A stretch of DNA of 64,000 nucleotides from Mercurialis annua (lineage: Eukaryota > Streptophyta > Magnoliopsida > Malpighiales > Euphorbiaceae), in the NCBI RefSeq assembly GCF_937616625.2, contig NC_065577.1, positions 3,265,001 through 3,329,000 on the forward strand. The letters are read 5' to 3'. Shown here in pieces: positions 22,565 to 33,000 of this stretch. Below the pieces are notes generated by a model that was not told the origin of the DNA, ran no database searches, and saw only the letters and a list, made by a program, of their open reading frames with translations. The position numbers and the translations under genes are program-made. Numbering within the stretch: the stretch's first letter is position 1; every line of letters begins with the position of its first letter.

Positions 22565-22619
22565 TTGACATGGTCAAATCTCTTACTCATTGTCTCTCAA
22601 TCTTCAATCATCTATATAA
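22565..22619 (+). promoter_or_regulatory. Promoter module of gene F
   Basis: Inverted pair TTGACATGGTCAA (22565-22577, identical to gene E), TCTCTTACTC (22579-22588) and TATATAA (22613-22619), 162 bp before the ATG. Confidence 0.62.
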
Positions 22620-22774
22620 CTATGTTTGTAGATTCAATTTACATATCTTGTTATTGTTTCAAAACAAAAACATAAACATAAAGAGTAAAGAAGATCATAT
22701 ATAGCTAAACTATAATCTTATTAATTAATATTAGTTTCTTGATATCGGTAAGTCCAAATTGTAAGAAGACGAAG

Positions 22775-23032
22775 ATGAAAAAAATTCTAGCGACAAACGT
22801 TGCGATGATAGTTCTTGCGCTTGCAATCATTGCTTTAATGGTAACATCAACGGAAGCTCGAAGTAGTCGTGGAAGCAGAAGCAGCGAAATTGTTCGTAGA
22901 AGTAGGACTACACATGACGATATTGCTACTCCGCCAACAAGTAGTGGCGGAAGTGTTACGGAAGGTGGTAAAAATGGCGGCGTAAGGATTGAAATTGTGG
23001 GTTTAATTTTAGTTATTTTCTTTATGGTTTGA
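22775..23032 (+). CDS. Small secreted protein F (HDD-TATPP subfamily)
   Basis: 85 residues from the ATG at 22775; an in-frame ATG at 22739 lies in the leader shared with D and E. Signal peptide 1-28 (MKKILATNVA...TSTEA). The mature part has RSSRGSRSS, VRRSRTTHDDIATPP, SGGSVTEGGKNGG and a hydrophobic end (IVGLILVIFFMV). The VRRSRTTHDD core differs by at most one residue from E, so E and F are the youngest pair. SGSIKWG is absent. Function unknown; the conserved basic-plus-HDD segment is the most likely functional part. Confidence 0.7.
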   Translation: MKKILATNVAMIVLALAIIALMVTSTEARSSRGSRSSEIVRRSRTTHDDIATPPTSSGGSVTEGGKNGGVRIEIVGLILVIFFMV

Positions 23033-23328
23033 CGTGTTTTTGTATATAATTACATTAGTACAGATTCTATTCATTTATTCTTTCATATAGATTGGAAGTA
23101 TCGTTCTTTCTTTTCAATAGTATGAATAAGGTTAAATGTATCTTTAGACACTTGAATTTTAACCACGAGTCCACCCTAAACTAATTTACTTTTAATTTTT
23201 ATCTATTAGCCACATGAACATTTATAGAGTCCTAACGAACATCACGGTAGATGTGCAGAAATTCGAAGCTGAATCTTGACGGGCATGGGGATAGATTTGT
23301 AGAAATTTAAAGAAATGTAGATTTAGAA

Positions 23329-23891
23329 TAGGGTTGTCAAAACGCATGGATTATTTGACACGCGAGCACGATCACTTAATATGAAAAACTAAATAACAGA
23401 TTAGGGTTGAGGTTAGACCGACGTGTCCGTATCATAAACGGATAACATGTTGTAATTCGACTTGACATGCAAACTCATTTAATCCGTTTATAGCATAACT
23501 TAAAACGTATCATGTCGTATCGTATGTCAACCCGACTTAATACGTTATCAATAAATGTGCTAATTATGCAGTGCATTTAAATTGGATCAGTTTAATTACA
23601 TGAATATGTCGTGTTGGTATAATTCATATTTGACTCATTAAATAAATATGTTAAATTTCTCGTGTTCATAAACCTTATATTCAATTCATTTAATATATTT
23701 ACTAAATGGATCGTGTTCTTATAATTCATAATCGACATGTCACATTTACGGATTGACACGCTTAACCTGTTTAATTCTCATATCATATTTGTGCTGACAC
23801 AATTATTAAATGGAACGTGATCGTATCGATCATAATCGTCTCACTACAAACCAACACGGTGATGATATGTGAATTCATTTCGACACTCCTA
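23329..23891. mobile_element. Possible hAT-like element
   Basis: Short terminal inverted repeats TAGGGTTGTCAAAACG / TAGGAGTGTCGAAATG (minus strand of the right end) enclose 560 bp. No clear 8-bp duplication, so the assignment is weak. Similar GTGTC/CGTGT-rich tracts occur at 41400-41830 and 51660-52190. Confidence 0.35.
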
Positions 23892-24146
23892 ATTACTACG
23901 AGCATCGAGATATATTAATCTATTCCAATTTCTATTGATTGCATGAAATATGAATCGCTAGAATTTTGGCTGTCCAAAATATCGTAAACAATTTCGTCTA
24001 CAAAGAAGAAGTAGACATTTTTTTTTGAATCAACAAGAAGTATTCATTTGAACAAATAAAAAGGTGTTAAATATAAAAATTATTTAATTTACTTTAAACT
24101 TTTATACTGTATAGTATACGAGATATATTATTTTGGTATTTACACC

Positions 24147-24434
24147 AATGGAGCTCCTCCATTAGATTGTTCCTTTACAAGTGTTCTGACCGATGCGATG
24201 AAGGGGGCCTGCTGCTTGCTACGTTGTACGAAAAGAAATAGGGTTTTTGATAGCCTCAAAGGCATCCAAATTTCCGGATCAGTGCCTCTTTCGAAAATAA
24301 TTCCGAAAGAGTGCCTGTACCCACATGTTCCGCATTCTAGAAATGCGGAACATGTGGAGTTCCGCATTACCACTAATTTAGGTCAAAATTAGTGGTGAAC
24401 AATGAAAATTTGGGTGCCTATGAGGCACCCAAAT
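24147..24434. repeat. Train of five perfect hairpins
   Basis: Consecutive stem-loops: 24147-24163 (7-bp stem), 24286-24311 (8), 24321-24357 (16-bp stem, 5-base loop), 24369-24396 (11) and 24408-24434 (12-bp stem, 3-base loop). AATGCGGAA (24342-24350) can pair with TTCCGCATT upstream (24328-24336) or downstream (24360-24368), so two of the folds exclude each other. GTGCCT recurs three times. The segment is GC-richer than its flanks. No TIR or target duplication was found, so it is not a standard MITE. Confidence 0.8.
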
Positions 24435-25300
24435 ATCAAAAACCCAAAGAAATATTTAAACTGAAAATGCTAATTTTTTTAAAAAAATTTATATCTTTCA
24501 AGACTCTTGGAGTTGATCTCTTAATGAATCTTTTGACAAAAAAAACATATGGGGAAGTAAATTTGCTGTCAAATTAAAAAATTTCTTTATTTTTAAGTTT
24601 TAGTTTATTTTGTAAAGAAAAAATTCTTTTTTTTCAAAGAAGGTGCAACCATACAACAATTACAAAAAAGATTCCAGTCAATTTAACCAACATACAATTT
24701 TATTTTTTATTGAGCATTTATAATTTGTATTACTTTTATTGCTTTTATTTTATATTTTAAAAGGCTGAATGGAATTATTTTAGTGTTAAAAATATTCCAA
24801 ACAACTTAAATTCATGTTTATTGGGTTAATAAACATTCGAAAAATAGATATATATGTATAAAAAAATTAAACTGCACCTGATTGAAATTTTATTTTAGCT
24901 TTTTAAAAAAAAGAGTAGAAAATAGCACTTAAATTGATCATCGGCATTTATTAAAAAGAATAGCTTGAAACTGATTGTTCTTTTAAGTATAAAAATAATT
25001 CAAACGAAAATCTGAATTAAAAAATAAATTTATTTTCTTTAGCTAAATAATTTTTTTAAAAAAGAATATAAAACTAATCATATATTCTTCAAGTAAAATT
25101 CATTTTTTTCTTTAAGAATACATGACCCTCATATATACTCGTGTCTTTTGTTGACATCTTATGTATTCAGATCCAAATATGAGTTAAATGTTGTAAAAAA
25201 ATATAAAAAAACACCAAAATAAACGACGTAAGGGTCATTTCTGTATTTTTTATTTTAAAAAATAATTAAAAAATAATTTAAGATATAAATAAAATACTTT
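24435..25300. other. AT-rich region upstream of the PGM-like gene
   Basis: No bounded feature. The promoter of the gene at 26133 presumably lies in or just after this stretch, but I cannot fix a TATA box. Confidence 0.4.
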
Positions 25301-25504
25301 TGTGATCCAACATTATTGATCAAGAAAAAGACAATTTCCATTATCAGTCCCATTCTAAAATTTACCACAAAACTCCAAAAAATTAGTATTTTTACTTTTA
25401 CTTCCAACTTTATCAGCCCAATCAATTATCATCATTCCATTTCTCTTACACACTATCATCATCATTCCATTTCTTCTACTTTTTATATTCATTGGTCTCC
25501 CCTC

Positions 25505-25574
25505 AATTCCTCCTCCTCCTCCTCCTCCTCCTCCTCTCCAGCTCCACCTCCTCTCCTCCGCTCCTCCTCCTCAG
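25505..25574 (+). promoter_or_regulatory. Likely 5' UTR with CTC repeats and a leader intron
   Basis: A TCC/CTC microsatellite ends at TCCTCAG with a GT donor at 25575. A matching acceptor (TTGCAG) lies at 26125-26130, three bases before the ATG at 26133. This suggests a 556-bp leader intron (25575-26130). The Ser-rich frame through it is taken as untranslated. Confidence 0.5.
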
Positions 25575-26132
25575 GTGACTTCATCAACATCCCTTAGAAA
25601 ACCCATATTTGAATAGTTCTTACAGTTTTGAATTTGTCTGCAAGATTTAATCTTTTCTTTAATCTGTCAGTTGGGTTCTCTTTATTTTCATGTTCTCTCA
25701 TTTGGGTTTGTATGCAAGATTTTGTCTTTTGCTTAATCTGTTAGTTGGGTTATCTTTATGTTCTTGTTTTCTTATCATGGTATATTTTGTTTTTTTTTTA
25801 ATTTGCTTTTTGTATATTTAACACTTGGATGTGTGTTGATTTTGATTTGTTAGTTTAATTTCAGTGTAAATTTGTCAGATTTGTTTATTCTTGGTTGATT
25901 TTCTGAGAGAATTAGATGTTTAATGCTAAGAAAGTATCATTAGGCTAATGGATATTAAATCTAAGTAGAGTTTTTGAAACTTGATTGATTGGAAAAGAGT
26001 TCATATCATCAATTGTAATCATCATTGCAAAAAAAAGATCGCAGTTTGTTAATTTGTTTGTAATATTTACTTGAATATGATCCCTTTTCAATTTAATTGA
26101 AAGCTTATGTTTATTGGTATTCAGTTGCAGAT

Positions 26133-29100
26133 ATGGATGGTGGTTCAGGTCCAAGTTTGTTTCCGTTGCACCGCTGCAAAACGATTCACGTGGTTGGTAT
26201 CGAATTTTGTTTTACGAATTATATGCTTTTTCCATTGTGGATATGAAGCTGCTATATATTTGGCCAGAAGGATGTCCAAGATTGCCTTCTTTCTTGGCTT
26301 TTGCTCGCAAATCACGGCTTATAAAACCATGCATCCAGGTGAGGCATGCACAAGGGATACACAATGTAGAGGGAGATAAGAACTACAAAGCTTACTTGTC
26401 TCCCGAATATTATGATGCTCAGCTTACTCAACTCGGTTGGCAGCAGGTAATTTAAAATGTGCAATTACTGATTTAGTTATTTAAGAGCAGAAAAATCATT
26501 GAAGTCGTTAATGTTAATCTATCTTCCTTGGGAGGAATATGATGAAGATCCTTCTTTTGTTTCTGTTAGGTCGACAATTTGCGTAAGCACGTCCAAACAT
26601 GTGGACTCTCTAAGAGGATTGACCTGGTTGTTACATCTCCGTTGATGAGGTATGAAAGCTGACGTTCTAACTTCTAAGTTTCTATTGGTATCATTCCTTC
26701 ATTAATTTTGCTTGTCAATTAGGTAGCAATCTAATGATCCTACTGCTGATATGTTCTATGATTAATATGTGAAAGGTTTTGTATAGTTAAACAGAAACTT
26801 TATGTTGTTATTTAGATGTATTTCTTGTGAAATGTGATGCATTCGAGTTTTTTAGTTTTAAATTTTGAAGTTTGTTTATTTTTTATGGAGTCTATATTAA
26901 TGGAGATTATTTTAGAGAGAGAATCATTGTGTTGAATTCTTAATTCTAAATAAGTATTATGACAAATCTATTGCAGAAATAGATTATCAACAGTTTCCAT
27001 ATTACTTAAAAGAGAAAAGTCTTACATTAAATTTAAATCATTAACTAATGACGATTTTCACTGTGGCACTTAGGACACTGCAAACAGCTGTTGGAGTGTT
27101 TGGAGGTGAGGGCTACACAGACAGGATGGATGCACTGCCACTTATGGTGGCAAATGCTGGAAACAGCAGCCGAGCAGCAATCTCAAGTTTCAATTCTCCA
27201 CCTTTCGTTGCAGTCGAATCCTGTCGAGAGCATTTTGTATGCCTTCTATAATTTTCTTATTTTGATGCAACAAATTCTCCAATTGAAGAGTTTCTTATTA
27301 GTTTCATTATCTAGTTCTAGTTTGGGATAAATGAAGGGATCTACCTAAATAATTAAAAGTTTACTTTTGCATGGACGAAATACAATAATTTCTGATGTGT
27401 TTTATATTGATTCATTTCCTAATTCTTTTTACAATTAGTATGACAAAATTTTAAAGAGAAAAATTTGAGTTTAAATCCTGGAAAGGTTTCTTCACATTGG
27501 CTCTTTGTCTCTTCACTATCTGAAGAAAATGAAAAAATTCAAGGCTATGAAGTATGCAAATGGAGGTTAATGCATTCCTCTTATGTGTTATATTGGTCTG
27601 CAGGGTGTGCATCCTTGTGATAAGAGGCGAAACGTCAGCGAATATCAATTTCTTTTCCCTGCAATTGATTTTTCACTGGTAAGAACTTGAATATTTGAGA
27701 TAACAAGTAATTGTTATGCAATCCTCATGCGCCTGTGATCTTTGAGCGAATCTTCTAAATCAGGAAAAATTCTTGTTGTAATCTCATTTTTGCACCGTAA
27801 ATCTTTTGAAATTCTTTTCAGGTAGAAACCGATGAAGACATATTGTGGAAAGCTAATGTGAGAGAGACCACCGAAGAACTTTCTGCAAGGGGATTGGAGT
27901 TCATGAACTGGTAATTAAAAGGTTCCCAGTTTGTAGCATTGATAGAGCTCTAGTTTTGCATTTTGTTATTTTCTTGTCTTTCAGAATCTCACGGATCTAG
28001 AGCCGTATCCTCTTCTGAATGCATCTTGAAATCCTGAACCTTCTTGGCTTCTACCATGCATCTTATTCTACTAAATTTGTGGTTAATGTTTACATGTCTA
28101 ACCTGATCGAATTTACATTACATGCTACACATTAGGCCTCAACTATCTTATTTGTATATGTATTTGCAGGTTGTGGACAAGGAAAGAGAGAGAGATAGCA
28201 ATAGTTACCCATAGTGGATTCTTGTTTCACACCTTTAGTGCATTTGGAAATGATTGTCATCCATTGGTGAAAAAAGAAATATGCACTCGGTCAGTAAACT
28301 CGTGCATATTATTTTAGCTTGAACATATGCGTGCTTCCAGTTTCTGTTTGTTTTTCGTAAAATATATTTTCTTGGATATATATTAACCGATATTCATTTC
28401 TCTATTTTCAAAAGTTTCAAAGAAACTGAGTTAGTGACTGTTCATTTCCAAATTTGAGCTCGAAAGGGAGAAAAAGGAGGTGTTTGAACTCTTTTTCTTT
28501 ATTCTTATGCTTTAGTGGTGCTTTTGACTGATTTTAGCGAACATTGAGTTTTATTTGTTCTTTAAATCATGGTTTAGGAAGTGAGAATGCTCATTTTATG
28601 TCTGCAGTATTGTGTCATTGTATGTAGGATTGTGCAACAATCTAACCAAACCAAATAAACAAATCAAACCGGCAATTTTGATTAAAAAATTTGGATTGGT
28701 TTAATATGGTTGGGTTTAATATGTTTTAAATTCTTAAAAATTCGGTTTAGTTTGGTTTAGAAAAGTATAAAAATTCGAATGCATACCTGCTACTTTTACG
28801 TAAGGCCAATGCTTGCTCTTGTTCATATACCCATTGTTTAATAGGCTATTTACTTGTGTTATCAATTTACCATTATAAAGCGAAGGATGACGAATTACAT
28901 GCATTTGCAGCTTTAAAAATTGTGAACTTCGATCAATGGTCATTGTCGACAGAAGGTGAGTTTGTAATGTTTCAAAAAACTCTAAAGGCTATTATCGTCT
29001 TGTGTATGATATTTATGGATTTTCTCTTCCTTCAGTATGGCTGGATCAGATCTCTCAACAACTAACTATCCCGGGAAGATACCTCATGGCGTGGATCTCC

Positions 29101-29150
29101 CGAGCGATGCTGTGGAGGAGGACGGCCCCAAAACAAACTTGCTCGAATAG
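26133..29150 (+). CDS. Phosphoglycerate mutase-like (histidine phosphatase family) protein
   Basis: Nine exons give 284 residues: 26133-26192, 26339-26446, 26570-26649, 27074-27236, 27604-27678, 27822-27910, 28170-28289, 28911-28955, 29036-29150. All junctions are GT-AG and in frame, and the stop is TAG. RHAQG (H23 is the phospho-acceptor of the family) and THSGF (H206) are the two histidines of the phosphatase/mutase active site. DLVVTSPLMRTLQTA is the usual family segment between them. The sequence follows plant PGM-like proteins such as At5g64460 as I recall it. Substrate unknown; glycolytic mutase activity should not be assumed. The first donor (CACGTG|GT) has an alternative three bases upstream that would drop one residue next to the RHA motif. 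It is convergent with FAAH, 0.86 kb apart. Confidence 0.92.
28625..28760. mobile_element. Probable MITE in intron 7 of the PGM-like gene
   Basis: Sequence dense in AACCAAACC and GGTTTGGTTT-type complements, internally inverted. Ends not resolved. Confidence 0.4.
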
Positions 29151-30008
29151 ACAACGGAGGCATTAACTCCATATTGGCATTCTTGAAAATTATAGCTATT
29201 GCAATATTTGCTTTTGTTGTGTGGAACGTATTCTGGATTGTGCTAATTACAACAGAAAAATATTGTATTTTCATTTGACATTAAAATTGGAATGAATTCT
29301 TGCTTGTCACGGCATTTCATTTAGGTTTTTCTTCACCCATCTTCCCAAATCATTTTGTACTGCAGCTTACAGATTAAATATTTTAGCAGTTATTAAACTA
29401 TACATTTTTTTATGCAACGGTTACCGACATTTTAATTCTGGCCGAAAATTACCTATGTAACCAAGGGATTATTTATGTGGCAAAGTTGAAAACCTACTAA
29501 TCCATCGGCTACATAAATCCATCAGCTGCATAAGTAATTATCCATAAATTGAGCTAGATGACCCCGTGTCACAAATTCAGGGGCGCGTTGACCCTTTATT
29601 CATTATATTTCTCTATAGCCTAGAGCACCAAGAATTGATGGTTAGTCTCTTTGTTAAATGCAAATTGAGATAACTCAAAAGCTACTCGAGTTTAAATCGA
29701 AAAGTATTTAAAATCAGAGTTGAACTTGAATTATTCAAATTAGTTTCAAATCAAGAAGCTTTGAAGTTTAATCCAATTTAATACTCTTATCTCAATCCTT
29801 ATACATATATTTATATTTATACTTTTATTATAATAACTCACATCAAATTAAGTATCTCAATAATCTTAAGTTGTCATATTTATTTGAACAATTTTCTTTA
29901 TAAATAATCGAGTTGAGCCGAGTCGAATTTGAATCTTGTAATCTTGTCAAGTTGAAGCTCGGACTCTAAAAATGTAGCTCGATCGAATCGGAACCGAAGG
30001 CAAATGCT
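29151..30008. other. Convergent intergenic space (3' UTRs)
   Basis: Holds the 3' ends of the PGM-like and FAAH genes. No other feature seen. Confidence 0.5.
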
Positions 30009-33000
30009 TCAGTTTGCGTTTAAAACGTCAAAAAAAGAAGCAGGCTGCTTCTTAGACTTTGCACAGAGTTCCTCCACAGCAGCAGCCAAACGCAAAATTG
30101 TAGCTTCTGCCCATGGTCGACCCATTATTTGCAAACCTATTGGAAGTCCTTCTTTATCATAACCAACCTGAAAAGCATACACCACAACACAATTTGAGTT
30201 GTTTATTCGGTTCAAATCGAGACAAACCAATTTTATAAAAAATCTTAAATGTTTAAAATGTTTGGTTGGTTTTTTGGTTTTACTTGGTGCAGTTTATACT
30301 GAAAGTGAAAGTTTGAAACCGAACCGAGCCAAAAGAAAGCGAACCAACTTGACTTGTTGGTTCGACTCGGTCTTTGCACACCCTATATGTAGGATTTTTA
30401 AAAAACTAGTTTCGCATTACGTGCTATGCACGTGGCTCGTAACGTAACTCGTCAATGAACATATTAGTAAATTTATTATAATTATATCAATTTTTTATTT
30501 ATAATTAATATTAAATTAGTTAAGAATTTTTGTAAAAGTAAATATAATATATCGGTTATTGAATTTTTTTTCTATACTGAATTTTTTTTGTTTTTGGTTT
30601 TATAATAAACATAATTAAATAATTAACTTAATTTTATTAATAATATCTTTAAAAATAATAAAATAGAAATTTAAATAGAGAAAATTACACAATTATGCCA
30701 ATTGCGGTCATATATTACAAAAATGTTAAGTGTTTTAATTTCTTTCACCTATGCTAATTTATTGATTACATTAAAAGGCTAAACACGGGAATGTTTTACA
30801 TGCACTACATAAATCATTCTTACCCTACACATGTCATCTTATTTTCATTTTTATTTTAAGAGATCAACACATGTTGTCTTTATCTTCTCCCACTCTACTC
30901 TTTCTATTTTCTTATACACCATGAACTGTTACTATTAAATTTTTTCCATTTCAAATTTCCTTCAAAATTCCATCATTTTTGTCAATTTAATTAACTTCCT
31001 TATTATAAAGTCACGATTTTTCATCTTCTTTACTTCATTTTTTTAAAATTGTTTTTTTTAATATTTTTTTTATCTTGAACAAAATTATTATTATTTTCTG
31101 GATGGAGACAAAAAAGATTGATCAGTTGTTTTTTTTGGGGTACCATGATTTTTTTAGAATAATTAGAAAAGAATTGAAATTTTTAAAAAACGTATTTTTG
31201 ATTGCGGGTGCTTTTTATTTCTTGGTTTGATTGAGCAATTTTTGTTACTCGTATTTTTTTTCTTGTTCAAGCTAAGAAACTGAAGAAAAAAAAAATTAAC
31301 ATAAAAACTCGAGATCTAATATTACTAGTTTTAGTAATTTTAATCTAAATACTTTTCTTTATTTTAAAATTAAATTTAAATCTTCAATTAAATATTACTA
31401 GTTTTAGTCATTCATCATCTTTTTTTTTTAATAAAAAACACCTCTAATTTTAAGTAATTTTTGTCGTATTTTGAACTTTCTCTCTATAAAATAATTGTAA
31501 TATATATACTTGTATTAATAATATATTAAATTATGTTTTGTAGGTTATTTAAATTGATTTAGAGATGAAAATTATGTTATTAATTATATTAATTTATTTC
31601 AATTCTTAACAATATAATAATTTAACTTTTTTTTTAAGTGACAATGCATTTCTTTTAAAAATATGATAACACTGCAAATGTTAAAGTGATGTATTATTTT
31701 ATGTATTCATATGTATCATCTATTTATATTATTTAAGAGATGTATTATTTTATGTATTCATATGTATCATCTATTTATATTATTTAAGAGATGTATTATT
31801 TTATGTATTCATATGTATCATCTATTTATATTATTTAAGACATGTATTATTTTTTATTTTTTTATACATTATGTGATATAAATAGTATATTATTATTTGC
31901 TAACATCTCTTATGTGTTTTTCTTATTTGTAGTTTATGGTTTCAACAGTGTCTTTAGTGAGAAGTTTAATACATAATTTTTTTTAGAAAATATATTTAAG
32001 TTGTCTCTAAGATGTATGAAACATGTATTTAAGTTGTCTCTCATACATTATTGATACATCTCTGATACATCGTGGGATAAAGATGTAGAGGAGGAGATTA
32101 GAATTTTCAAGAGGGCTAGTGTTTACGTGTTGCCAGCCATAAGAATTGTGAAAGTTCTTTGCAACCAAACCTCATCAACCTTGTCATTCAATCCATTTGC
32201 TGGAAGTGTATAATTCGATAGAGTTTAATTCAATTTATTTGTTTTATTAAAAATGACAGTATATTTATTTAGAAAATATGATAGCACTTCAAATGAGAAA
32301 GCAATGTATTATTTATGTATTTAAGATTTATCATGTCTAAGATATATTTTCTCCAATAAGTTTCATTAATAGTATGTGATTGTCTTCAAGATACATCTTG
32401 AATACATATTAGATACATATGTTATACATATCAGATGCATGTCAGAAACAGCTCAAATACATTTATTTTAAAATATATATTAATTCATCAAAAGTGTTTG
32501 ACATGTTTCTTAGATGTATTTATTAGATCAATTTTTAAAATATAAAATATACATGATAAATATATTTTTGATATGCGTCTTCTCGTTAATGGTGGTACCT
32601 CAATGCCTTCGAGATATATTTTCGGTACATCTCATATACATTTTCGATACATCTCGGATACGTCATCAATATATATCAGAAACAACTCAAAGAATATTTA
32701 AATATATATTATATAAATATATATGTCTTTTAGATGTATTTTTAGATACATTTTTCATATACAATTAAAACATGATAAATATATTATTAATACGTATCAT
32801 TGATAAATAATTTACATAATTTACAGAGCATATGACATGTTTTTTTATTTTAATGTATGTTATAGATAAATTTCAACTACTCGTAAGTTATATATTCAAT
32901 GCGTTAAATATGTAACTCAAATACAAATACGATACATATTCAACACATCTTTTGTACATATCAGAAATAATTTAGACCTATATTTTTTATTTTAATATAT

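Noticed and set aside
25316..25597. Ser-rich + strand frame of 93 codons
   Set aside because: It arises from the CTC repeat in what is best explained as the 5' leader of the PGM-like gene, with a splice donor at 25575.
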